A stretch of DNA of 13,071 bases from the NCBI GenBank assembly GCA_002337545.1, contig DDGE01000039.1:81102-94172 (forward strand), written 5' to 3'. The position numbers were made by a program, and so were the translations under genes. This DNA comes from Phycisphaerales bacterium UBA1910 (GTDB taxonomy: Bacteria; Planctomycetota; Phycisphaerae; Phycisphaerales; UBA1924). A model generated the notes under the pieces. The model was not told the origin of the DNA. It ran no database searches and saw only the letters and a program-made list of their open reading frames with translations. Position 1 is the first letter of the stretch. Every line of letters starts with the position of its first letter. Below, one piece after another: positions 1-6,411 of the stretch.

Positions 1-528
1 ATCGGCGACACCATCCGCATCTCCTACGCCAACGACCCCATCTACGAGGTCGAGGACGGGCTCGAACTGCTCTACTCCCTCGGACTCCGTGAACGCAAGG
101 GCGCCGAGCTCATCGCCTGCCCCACCTGCGGCCGCATCCAGGTTGACCTGTTCTCGCTCGTGCAGGATGTCAACGACAAGCTCTCCGAAGCCATCGAGGT
201 CCCGATGAAGGTCGCCGTCATGGGATGCGTCGTCAACGGCCCGGGCGAAGCCGAGGGCGCCGATGTCGCCGTCTTCGCGGGCGATCGCAAGGGCATCATC
301 TATGTCCAGGGCGAGAAGGTCGCAACCGTCGGCGAGGACGAGATCCTCGATCGACTCCTCGACGAGTGCAAGGCCTTCCAGGATCGCGTCCGCGCGGGCG
401 AAGTGAAACTCGGCGAGAAGAAGGTCGACATCGTCCCACCCGATCCAGAAGGCGAACTCGGGTCCGGATGGGAAAAGATGGCCGCCCAACGCATGGGACA
501 CACCCCGCTGACCATCGAGGGCAACTAA
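1..528 (+). CDS. ispG: 4-hydroxy-3-methylbut-2-enyl diphosphate synthase IspG, C-terminal part
   Basis: This is the last 175 residues of IspG (GcpE), cut by the left edge of the window. The enzyme carries out the penultimate step of the MEP isoprenoid pathway, reducing MEcPP to HMBPP with a 4Fe-4S cluster in the cytoplasm. The visible part holds the whole cluster-binding domain. The motif CPTCGR gives Cys40 and Cys43 (window numbering), and GCVVNGPGEAEGAD gives Cys76 and Glu83. The spacing of 3, 33 and 7 residues closely matches the three Cys plus one Glu that bind the cluster in characterised IspG. The tail after the domain (VPPDPEGEL onward) runs on to TIEGN and is rich in charged residues. 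The stop is TAA at 526-528. The next gene starts 60 nt downstream on the same strand and seems to have its own promoter. The identification is firm; only the N-terminal barrel is missing. Confidence 0.96.
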   Translation: MGDTIRISYANDPIYEVEDGLELLYSLGLRERKGAELIACPTCGRIQVDLFSLVQDVNDKLSEAIEVPMKVAVMGCVVNGPGEAEGADVAVFAGDRKGIIYVQGEKVATVGEDEILDRLLDECKAFQDRVRAGEVKLGEKKVDIVPPDPEGELGSGWEKMAAQRMGHTPLTIEGN

Positions 529-551
529 CCCCCGGTTTCTGTGGGATTCCC

Positions 552-581
552 TTGCGTCCGACCTCGCGATCCCGATAGAGT
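552..581 (+). promoter_or_regulatory. Possible promoter of the metalloprotease gene (leaderless)
   Basis: A -35-like TTGCGT (552-557) and a -10-like TAGAGT (576-581) are separated by 18 nt. Only 7 nt separate the -10 element from the ATG at 589, so transcription would start at or next to the start codon. There is no Shine-Dalgarno sequence upstream of that ATG. The hexamers match the consensus only 3/6 and 4/6, so this is tentative. Confidence 0.35.
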
Positions 582-588
582 ATCCGTC

Positions 589-1923
589 ATGAGGAGAGTC
601 CGAGCGTATCGGAAACGCGTCGTCATCGCGGCGTTGTTGTTCATGGGTGCATCGCATGCGCTCGCGTCCCCGTTCTGCCCGCCCGACTTCAACAACGACG
701 ATCGACTCAACTTCTTCGACATCTCCGCGTTCATCGATGCGTATCTCGACGAGGACCCCGCCGCCGATTTCAACAGCGACGGCGACTTCGACTTCTTCGA
801 CATCTCCAACTACATCCAGTCCTACCTCGACGGGTGCCCGGACCTCACCGACTCCGACAACGACCGCATCCCCGACTTTGCGGAAACCAACGACGGACGA
901 TTCATCGACCTGATGCACGCGGGGACCGACCCCCTCAACCCCGACACGGACAACGACGGCATCCCCGACGGCGACGAGCTCCTGGGCACCATCGATAACC
1001 TCGACCTGCCCGCGATGGGTGCCAACCCGCTCCGGCGCACCATCTTCGTCGAGTGCGACTGGTTCGCTGGGAACTTCGACGGCTTCGAAACCAGCTACCG
1101 CCCCACCGACGAGGTCATCGCACCCATCGTCGACGCCTTCAAACACGCACCCGTCCCCAACCCCTACGACGCGCCACCCGGGATCGATGTGTTCTTTGAT
1201 CACGGACAGGGCGGCGCCTTCACCAACGGGAATCAGCTCCCCGGTGCCCCGCTCTTCATCTTCTTCGACTTCGAGTTCAACATCCTCAAGGACGAGCACT
1301 TCGAAGACAACCGCAACGGATACTTCCACTACGCGATCTTCGGGTTCGCTTACAACGACCCGGAGAACCGATCGTCGGGTGTCGCGGAACTGCCCGGCGA
1401 TGACTTCATGGTCACCCTCGCGGACTACGGGACGCCGCAGATCATGACCAACACCATCATGCACGAGCTGGGGCACAACCTCAACCTCGAGCACGGCGGC
1501 GACGAATCGCTCAACTGGAAACCCAACTACAACTCCGTCATGAACTACCGATACCAGTTCGACGGGGTCGATATCACCCTCGACGCGATCGGCGACGGGC
1601 TCCCGGATTACTCGCTGGGTGTCTCCATCCCCCTCGACGAGACCCGCGTCATCGAGTCCCTCGGGATCGACGGCAACACCCCCATCGACTGGGACGACGA
1701 CGGCGAGATCCGAACCGACGCTTACGCGGCGAACCTGAACTGCCGAATCGGGATCGGTCCCTGCGGCGACAACTCATCTGTCTGCTGGGACGATATCTGC
1801 GAGCCCCTCCGCGACCACGACGACTGGAACGCGATCCTCTGGTCCAGATTCGAGACAAATGTGGATCGCCTCCCCGAACCGCGTTTGATCGAATGCGCCT
1901 CCCCGGCCTGGCTGGACGATTGA
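589..1923 (+). CDS. Secreted metzincin-type zinc metalloprotease with dockerin-like and TSP3-like calcium repeats
   Basis: This is a predicted exported zinc protease of 444 residues. The ATG at 589 is preferred over an upstream in-frame GTG at 541 because it starts directly with a signal peptide: a basic n-region (MRRVRAYRKR), a hydrophobic core, and a likely cleavage after ASHALA near residue 26. Two dockerin/EF-hand-like motifs follow, DFNNDDRLNFFDI (33-45) and DFNSDGDFDFFDI (60-72). Two thrombospondin type 3-like Asp-rich repeats come next at 88-99 and 119-130. The catalytic motif HELGHNLNLEH lies at 292-302, with zinc ligands His292, His296 and His302 and general base Glu293. A Met-turn (SVMNY, Met318) lies 16 residues further on, which places it among the metzincins. 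The usual Gly of HExxHxxGxxH is Asn299. Several Cys in the C-terminal part could form disulfides. The substrate is unknown. The family assignment comes from motifs only. Confidence 0.85.
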   Translation: MRRVRAYRKRVVIAALLFMGASHALASPFCPPDFNNDDRLNFFDISAFIDAYLDEDPAADFNSDGDFDFFDISNYIQSYLDGCPDLTDSDNDRIPDFAETNDGRFIDLMHAGTDPLNPDTDNDGIPDGDELLGTIDNLDLPAMGANPLRRTIFVECDWFAGNFDGFETSYRPTDEVIAPIVDAFKHAPVPNPYDAPPGIDVFFDHGQGGAFTNGNQLPGAPLFIFFDFEFNILKDEHFEDNRNGYFHYAIFGFAYNDPENRSSGVAELPGDDFMVTLADYGTPQIMTNTIMHELGHNLNLEHGGDESLNWKPNYNSVMNYRYQFDGVDITLDAIGDGLPDYSLGVSIPLDETRVIESLGIDGNTPIDWDDDGEIRTDAYAANLNCRIGIGPCGDNSSVCWDDICEPLRDHDDWNAILWSRFETNVDRLPEPRLIECASPAWLDD

Positions 1924-1965
1924 TCGGATTTCGACACGATCGAGTCTGATTCTGGGAACGGGAGC

Positions 1966-1994
1966 ATGACAACGAGGTTGGCGTCTGCTAAATT
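1966..1994 (+). promoter_or_regulatory. Promoter of the GNAT acetyltransferase gene
   Basis: ATGACA (1966-1971, 5/6 to the -35 consensus) and TAAATT (1989-1994, 4/6 to the -10 consensus) are 17 nt apart. Transcription would start near 2001, giving a leader of about 23 nt that contains the AGGGG ribosome-binding site. The placement also argues against the in-frame GTG at 1997 as the translation start. Confidence 0.5.
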
Positions 1995-2010
1995 CTGTGC
2001 AACACGACGC

Positions 2011-2015
2011 AGGGG
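2011..2015 (+). promoter_or_regulatory. Ribosome-binding site that sets the TTG start of the GNAT gene
   Basis: AGGGG (2011-2015) lies 8 nt before an in-frame TTG at 2024. The alternative GTG at 1997 lies upstream of this Shine-Dalgarno sequence and close to the predicted transcription start, so TTG 2024 is the better start. Confidence 0.6.
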
Positions 2016-2023
2016 AACCAAGC

Positions 2024-2515
2024 TTGGTCAAGATCACGCACATCTCGATAGACGACCCGTTATACGAGCAGGAGAAAACACTCCGCACGAGCATCCTGCT
2101 CGAACCGATCGGGTTCACATTCGATGACTACCTCGATATGGCGCCCGGTCGCGAGGAGAAATCCGAGCATTATGTCGCCATTGTCGACCACCCCACCGGG
2201 ACCAAGGTCGTGGGCACCGCGACCCTCTACATCTCTGAAAACGAAGACGGGCAGCGCATCGGCAAGGTGCAGCAGGTCTGCGTAGACCCACAGCGACAAG
2301 GCGAGGGTATCGGACGCAGACTGATGATCGCGATGGAAGCACGCGGGTTTGGCGAGCTCGCGCTCGAGCAGCTCTACTGCCACGCCCAACTCAACGCGAT
2401 GCCGTTCTATGAGCGTCTGGGTTGGTCCGTTGACGATGAAGTGTTCCTTGAAGCAGGGATCGAGCACAAAAAGATGTATATCGCAGCCCCCAAGCCGATC
2501 GATCAGGAACGCTGA
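2024..2515 (+). CDS. GNAT-family N-acetyltransferase, YjcF/ElaA-like
   Basis: This is a cytoplasmic acyl-CoA-dependent acetyltransferase of 163 residues, a single GNAT domain of usual length. Motif A, which binds the acetyl-CoA pyrophosphate, is VCVDPQRQGEGIGRRL (85-100), with R91-Q92-G93-E94-G95-I96-G97 as the Q/RxxGxG/A signature. The C-terminal part has AMPFYERLGW (125-134) followed by FLEAGIEHKKM. In my knowledge of the families, that pattern is typical of the B. subtilis YjcF / E. coli ElaA group. The N-terminal segment with LRTSILLEPIG also fits that group. The substrate cannot be read from the sequence. The TTG start at 2024 was chosen from the Shine-Dalgarno position; a GTG at 1997 would add nine residues. 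It sits between the protease and the Fur-family gene with a promoter of its own, so the context gives no pathway. Confidence 0.85.
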   Translation: MVKITHISIDDPLYEQEKTLRTSILLEPIGFTFDDYLDMAPGREEKSEHYVAIVDHPTGTKVVGTATLYISENEDGQRIGKVQQVCVDPQRQGEGIGRRLMIAMEARGFGELALEQLYCHAQLNAMPFYERLGWSVDDEVFLEAGIEHKKMYIAAPKPIDQER

Positions 2516-2531
2516 ACCCGCAGCTTTTTTT
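2511..2531 (+). terminator. Weak intrinsic terminator after the GNAT gene
   Basis: GCTG (2511-2514) can pair with CAGC (2521-2524) around a 6-nt loop and is followed directly by seven T. The stem is only 4 bp and it overlaps the stop codon of the acetyltransferase gene, so termination may be partial. Confidence 0.35.
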
Positions 2532-2570
2532 AGAACGATTCTCGATATCTGGCCGTTTTCTGGGCATAAT
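2532..2570 (+). promoter_or_regulatory. Promoter of the Fur-family gene with an overlapping small palindrome
   Basis: TCGATA (2542-2547, 4/6) and CATAAT (2565-2570, 5/6) are 17 nt apart. The -10 hexamer ends 6 nt before the GTG start at 2577, so the transcript would begin at the start codon, and no Shine-Dalgarno sequence is present. An inverted repeat AGAA-CGA-TTCT (2532-2542) touches the -35 element and is placed as an operator could be. It does not match the classical Fur or PerR box. Confidence 0.5.
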
Positions 2571-2576
2571 ACTGCT

Positions 2577-3035
2577 GTGAGCGACGAATCGCACCATCAC
2601 AACCATGAGATCGACGCGGAAGAACTCCGCAAGATTTTTACACACCATGGCTTGCGCCTCACGCGACAGCGTGAAGCGGTGTACCGCGCCCTCTGCGCCA
2701 GCCACCATCACCCGACGGCCGAGCAACTACTCGAAGAAGTCCATCGCGTCGATCCAGAGGTCTCCCAGGCCACGGTCTACAACACGCTCGACACCCTCGT
2801 GGATTGCGGGCTCGCCAACCGGATCCCCGCGAACACAAGCGGCGGCGCATGCCGATACGATGCGGACATGGATGAGCATGTGCACATCGTGCTCGATGAC
2901 GGACGCATCATGGATGTCCCCCCGGACCTCTCCAAAAGACTGATCAACTCTGTCCCGGACGCGTTGCTCAATGAACTCGCCGAGCGATTGGGCGTGACCT
3001 GCTCCGGGATCAAAATCGAACTCAGCGGCGCTTAA
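2577..3035 (+). CDS. Fur/PerR-family metal- or peroxide-responsive repressor lacking CxxC zinc motifs
   Basis: This is a DNA-binding regulator of 152 residues, the normal length for the Fur family. The winged-helix domain covers about residues 15-90: GLRLTRQREAVYRAL, the family mark HHPTAEQLLEEV (44-55), and the recognition segment SQATVYNTLDTLVDCGL (63-79). The dimerisation domain follows. The regulatory metal site of the PerR type looks present as His45, Asp95 (in RYD), His101, His103 and Asp113. The structural zinc site does not: where relatives have CxxCG this protein has LDDG, and the C-terminal CxxC pair is absent, with only Cys142 there. The N-terminus carries a short His cluster, HHHNH (6-10). 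The GTG start at 2577 is set by the promoter just upstream and by where family similarity begins. The stop overlaps the convergent gene's stop by a few bases. Which metal or oxidant it senses cannot be decided here. Confidence 0.88.
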   Translation: MSDESHHHNHEIDAEELRKIFTHHGLRLTRQREAVYRALCASHHHPTAEQLLEEVHRVDPEVSQATVYNTLDTLVDCGLANRIPANTSGGACRYDADMDEHVHIVLDDGRIMDVPPDLSKRLINSVPDALLNELAERLGVTCSGIKIELSGA

Positions 3036-3355
3036 TCGATCTCGCTGATCGCCTGCGCCAGCATCTGTTCATTCATCAGCACTTCGATCGGTTCACAACG
3101 AGCGACGCGCTCGGCATATCGTCGCACCGCGGCAACCTGACCACGCCGCAGACGCATCCGCTTGCAGAGCGCAAAGAAAGCGTGCTCTTCAGGGCGAACT
3201 CGACGACGCCGATTCGCCAGAACCACAAACCAGACCAGCCCGCAAACGAGCGGGAAGACCACGAGCAACCACGCACCACCCAGCACGAACGCCCCCGCCG
3301 GCACATCGGGCTCCTGCCCGGGAATGTGCAGGGTCGTCGGTGCGTCAGGCGACAT
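3032..3355 (-). CDS. Small single-pass membrane protein, function unknown
   Basis: This is a 107-residue protein that I do not recognise. A Pro-rich N-terminus (1-20) precedes one strongly hydrophobic segment, GAFVLGGAWLLVVFPLVCGL onward (about 21-47). A basic stop-transfer run NRRRR (49-52) then leads to a charged, probably helical C-terminal half. By the positive-inside rule the C-terminal half should be cytoplasmic. The ATG at 3355 is preferred to the GTG at 3358 because GGAG lies 6 nt before it. The start lies inside the end of the upstream HEAT-repeat gene (11-nt overlap), so the two are almost certainly co-transcribed and translationally coupled. A working guess is that it anchors or partners the HEAT protein at the membrane. 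Its stop interlocks with that of the convergent Fur-family gene. Confidence 0.7.
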   Translation of the reverse strand: MSPDAPTTLHIPGQEPDVPAGAFVLGGAWLLVVFPLVCGLVWFVVLANRRRRVRPEEHAFFALCKRMRLRRGQVAAVRRYAERVARCEPIEVLMNEQMLAQAISEID

Positions 3356-5486
3356 CACTCGCTCCGGTCTGCGAACGCGTTGAAGCCGCGCGGATCTCCT
3401 CGCTCAGGCGATGGATACAACGCGTCGCACGCTCACGGAGTACAGGATTCTCATCGGTCGCTGCCAGTTCTTCCAGCTGTGCGATGATCGGGCTCCATCG
3501 CGCCCCAAGACGATCGCGCGATCCGTTCGTCACCACACGCTGCGCCACCCACGCGCCGGCGAGGCGGTGCATGGGACGCGGATCACCCAACAGCTCGATC
3601 AACGAACCACTCGCGTCATGCGCCAGTTTCTGATCTGTTTCAACGCAGGTATCGATCACACGCCGGATCGCATTGGCACGAACACGGTGATGCGGATCAT
3701 CGCGGAACTCGATCAATGAATCGGCCGGCATAGGTGCGAGCTCGATCGCGTTGGCACGAGTGCGATCATCCCCCGATTGCACCGATTCGCTCAGCACATA
3801 CCGAGCAGCGTTCGTATCCACTCTCGACAACGCGGCGACGGCGCTCGCCCGGGCACGATGGTCAGTATGCTCGTTCTGGAGCAGCCCGATCAAATCGAGC
3901 TCGAACCGCTTCTCGATCCCGAGCATGCGAATCATCGTGATCGTGTCCACGCACGAAGCCGGGATCGCGAGCCGATCACGCAAGATACGGATCGTGCCGC
4001 TCGGGTCGCTTTCGTAAGCGCGTCTGGCTCTCAATCGCGATGCGGGATGGTGCGGATCGGTCACACTCAAACGGGCTCGCTCGTCGATCGCAAACCCACG
4101 CACTTGAGCGTGGGGCGAGCGTGTGCTCAGATCACACAGCTTGATACGCGAAACACACGCGGGCGAATCAACCCGAGGCGCCTCGATGCCCAAGGTGGAC
4201 CAGCGGAATGCAGCATGGCGTGCAACACTCGGATCATGATCGAAGATGTAATCCGCAAGATCAATCGCCGGGCAGAGCGAGCTTGCGCGAAGACGAACGA
4301 GTACCGACGCATCCGCGAGGGCCGGCTCGATGCGGCCGCGTCGAGTGACATCATCATCCCCGAGCAGCGCATCGAGGGTGATGATCCCGACCCGCGCCCG
4401 CTCGCTGTACTCGTTCCATCGCGCGGGCTCTGGGAGCATCCCCGCCGATGTGGTCCGCAGTCGCGGGCTGGAAACCGTCCCGAGTTTCACGCCCCGCTTC
4501 GGACGCAAAGCCAGCGCCGAGCGTTCGAGCACCAGACGGTGCTCGACGCCAGATTCCGCTACCCGCAGACGATCGAGCGCGGCACTGGATATCGCATCGA
4601 TCGACAACCAGCGCAGAGCCCGCTCACGCAGGAGCGGACAATCTGTTCGTTTCAGCACCGAGCGAAGCGGTGCGTGACTCGGATGATTGCGCTGACTCAG
4701 CAAACGACGCATGCGCGTGCTGATCTCTCGTTCCATCCGATTTGCCCACGGGTGATCCATGAGCAACAAGGTCACGATCAATGGGGAACGACAACGATGC
4801 GCGGCGAAGCCCCACGCCGCATCGGCAACCGCACGCAATAAGACCGAACGCTCAAGCTCAAGCACATCCGGATCAGCGGGGAACGCAATCACCGGCGTGT
4901 TCGCGATACGAGCGTAATGCTCGCCGAGGACTTCCGAGGGGATAGCGCGGAGCGGGCGAAGGCCCATGCGCAGAACAACCTCATCGGCCAGTTGTCGGAC
5001 ACGCTGCTCCTCGTCGCGTAGCAGCCGACAGACGATCTTGCCCAACCCCGGATCCGCCGTATCCATGCCCAGCGAGAGCACCGCGATTCTTGCATCCGCG
5101 TCGTTCTCTTCAGCAAGCGATCGTGCGGCATGCAGCCAACGGTCTCGCCCCAACGCGAGCGCTAAGCGTCTGGATTCATGCGGGAGCACAGGCCAAGCAC
5201 GAGCCAACGCGAGCAACGCGTCGTCCGCATGCCGCTGACGCCACTTTGTCGGAATCCGAGTCAGCAGTTCGATGGGCCCAGCCGCCTGCTCGCGAGATGG
5301 GTTTTCATTCGCATCACCACTTCCAAGCGCCGCCAGCTCGATGAGCATGATCGCTTGAGCTTCGCGATGCTCGCCACCCGCGGATCGAAGCCCATGCCCC
5401 AAAGCGACAATGCGATCACGCACACCCAAACGGGCGGCTTGATCCAAGGGTGCCCCTGGTTTTTGATGGCGTGCTCGCGGCTTCAT
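3345..5486 (-). CDS. Large HEAT-repeat-like protein, function unknown
   Basis: This is a soluble-looking protein of 713 residues with no signal peptide or membrane segment. It is built largely of short Arg/Ala/Leu-rich helical repeats of the HEAT/armadillo kind. The clearest run is about 541-700, where units begin with DHRARASAVAAL, DDRTRANAIEL, HHRVRANAIRRV, MHRLAGAWVAQRV and NPVLRERATRCI. Similar units occur near the N-terminus (DARIAVLSL, RVRQLADEVVLRM). Such repeats act as protein-protein scaffolds; no catalytic motif is visible, so a function cannot be assigned. The ATG at 5486 has no Shine-Dalgarno sequence but has a -10-like CATATA 6 nt upstream. It is the first gene of a two-gene unit with the small membrane protein. 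The strand and reading frame are supported by one long open frame with coherent repeats. The long + strand frames across it are shadows. Confidence 0.8.
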   Translation of the reverse strand: MKPRARHQKPGAPLDQAARLGVRDRIVALGHGLRSAGGEHREAQAIMLIELAALGSGDANENPSREQAAGPIELLTRIPTKWRQRHADDALLALARAWPVLPHESRRLALALGRDRWLHAARSLAEENDADARIAVLSLGMDTADPGLGKIVCRLLRDEEQRVRQLADEVVLRMGLRPLRAIPSEVLGEHYARIANTPVIAFPADPDVLELERSVLLRAVADAAWGFAAHRCRSPLIVTLLLMDHPWANRMEREISTRMRRLLSQRNHPSHAPLRSVLKRTDCPLLRERALRWLSIDAISSAALDRLRVAESGVEHRLVLERSALALRPKRGVKLGTVSSPRLRTTSAGMLPEPARWNEYSERARVGIITLDALLGDDDVTRRGRIEPALADASVLVRLRASSLCPAIDLADYIFDHDPSVARHAAFRWSTLGIEAPRVDSPACVSRIKLCDLSTRSPHAQVRGFAIDERARLSVTDPHHPASRLRARRAYESDPSGTIRILRDRLAIPASCVDTITMIRMLGIEKRFELDLIGLLQNEHTDHRARASAVAALSRVDTNAARYVLSESVQSGDDRTRANAIELAPMPADSLIEFRDDPHHRVRANAIRRVIDTCVETDQKLAHDASGSLIELLGDPRPMHRLAGAWVAQRVVTNGSRDRLGARWSPIIAQLEELAATDENPVLRERATRCIHRLSEEIRAASTRSQTGASDVA

Positions 5487-5492
5487 GTTCGA

Positions 5493-5498
5493 TATATG
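5493..5498 (-). promoter_or_regulatory. -10-like element 6 nt before the HEAT-repeat gene start
   Basis: Reading the minus strand, CATATA (5498 to 5493) is followed by 6 nt and then the ATG at 5486. This is the same arrangement as at the Fur-family gene. No good -35 element is seen at 16-18 nt; GGGACA at a 19-nt spacing is the nearest. The evidence is the position and hexamer only. Confidence 0.3.
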
Positions 5499-5635
5499 TT
5501 TGGTATCGATTCGAATGTGTCCCCATCATATCTGCAAACGCAACTTCTTGTGGATGGATCGTGTAGAAATCTGATATGTTGTGGGCGTTGGGGTGAAAAT
5601 AACCAAAAATCAAAGTCTTCACATTTAGGGCTTGG

Positions 5636-5699
5636 GAAAACTGGTTTCGTCCCATAAACTCCATCTTTCGTTGATTTCTGGACATCCACACCAGTTTTC
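5636..5699. repeat. 10-bp inverted repeat in the divergent intergenic region
   Basis: GAAAACTGGT (5636-5645) and ACCAGTTTTC (5690-5699) are perfect reverse complements separated by 44 nt. It could be a pair of operator half-sites in opposite orientation, or a long-looped hairpin in the 5' leader of the gene at 5764. Chance is possible, but less likely than in the GC-rich parts. Confidence 0.5.
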
Positions 5700-5763
5700 A
5701 TCAGTCGGGTCTCTTTGTTCGATCCTTGTTTGAATCTCTCCACCCTGGCATGGGAAGGAATCC

Positions 5764-6318
5764 ATGACCCAAATAAGAACCGCACACACCAACGCAACTT
5801 GTTTGCAATCGTATCAATCCGTCTTGTACTCCCGACCGCTGCATCCTGAACTGTTTTCGATCCTTGATCATCGCAGCGTCACTTTCGGGCCGTACCAGTT
5901 CGAATCATGGCTCATGGAGGGGCGGCACATGTGCCGCTTCGAGATCTCTGGGGCATGCGCTTGTGAAATTGTGTCTGAGAGCAATCGCGAACTCCCCGAT
6001 ACAGGCGTCGTCGAGGCGCTCCTCTGCGCGGGAGAACGCGAGTACGAATACCGATTCCCACGCTCCAAACTCAACTTCATGACGAGCGTTCAGACCGAAC
6101 AGCTCAGCGCAAACCTCTACTTGTCCACATTCGAAGAGCTCGACGACTTCGCTCGCGAAGAGCAGGCCATGGTGCACCGCTGGGACGACGAGATCGGCCC
6201 ATGCATGAGCATCCTCGCATACCAGCGCCTCGCCAAAGAGGTCCATGTGCAGGCCTACCACTTCATCGCCCGCGAGGGGCTCGTCCTGAGAACCCAATCG
6301 CTCTTCGAGCATGTCTGA
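5764..6318 (+). CDS. Conserved-looking hypothetical protein, possibly DUF2617-like
   Basis: This protein of 184 residues has no signal peptide and no membrane segment. GGAAGGA ending 4 nt before the ATG supports the start. Visible features are an N-terminal LYSRPLHPELF (21-31), a mixed strand-rich middle with several Cys (57, 65, 67, 88), a conserved-looking segment LNFMTSVQTEQLSANLYLSTFEEL (103-126), and a helical C-terminus with HVQAYHFIAREGLVLRTQSLFE (161-182). From memory, the 'SRPLHPELF' opening and the overall size recall the DUF2617 family. I hold this weakly, and that family has no assigned function in any case. It stands alone: a divergent neighbour lies upstream and its own terminator downstream, so context does not suggest a role. 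Confidence 0.75.
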   Translation: MTQIRTAHTNATCLQSYQSVLYSRPLHPELFSILDHRSVTFGPYQFESWLMEGRHMCRFEISGACACEIVSESNRELPDTGVVEALLCAGEREYEYRFPRSKLNFMTSVQTEQLSANLYLSTFEELDDFAREEQAMVHRWDDEIGPCMSILAYQRLAKEVHVQAYHFIAREGLVLRTQSLFEHV

Positions 6319-6344
6319 CCAGCACACATGATTCTCCGCAAATG

Positions 6345-6367
6345 CCCGGGCTTGTCCCGGGTTTTTT
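6345..6367 (+). terminator. Intrinsic terminator after the 184-residue hypothetical gene
   Basis: CCCGGG (6345-6350) pairs with CCCGGG (6356-6361) around a CTTGT loop and is followed by six T (6362-6367). It lies 26 nt past the stop codon and separates this gene from ileS. Confidence 0.85.
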
Positions 6368-6411
6368 CATGCCCGGATCGATTCGGAGCGGGAGATAGAC
6401 GATGATCGGGC

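Larger units (their letters stand above)
5487..5763. other. AT-richer divergent intergenic region
   Basis: These 277 nt lie between two divergently transcribed genes and are visibly richer in A and T than the rest of the window, with runs such as GAAAATAACCAAAAATCAAA (5595-5614). I see no credible gene: the short frames crossing it are made of rare, low-complexity codons and match nothing. It must hold promoters for both neighbours. Apart from the CATATA near 5495 and a TGGACA (5679-5684) without a matching -10, I could not fix them. AAGGA (5755-5759) is the Shine-Dalgarno sequence for the gene at 5764. Confidence 0.6.

Noticed and set aside
541..588. Longer start (GTG 541) for the metalloprotease
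   Set aside because: It would add 16 residues before the basic n-region of a clear signal peptide, and it runs through the likely promoter hexamers.
2349..2576. Upstream extension of the Fur-family reading frame
   Set aside because: These codons overlap the acetyltransferase gene in another frame and read as low-complexity Ser/Arg sequence. The promoter and family similarity place the start at 2577.
3777..4841. Open + strand frame of 354 codons
   Set aside because: It lies antisense to the HEAT-repeat gene, is rich in Arg, Thr and Gln with no recognisable domain, and is typical of shadow frames in GC-rich DNA.
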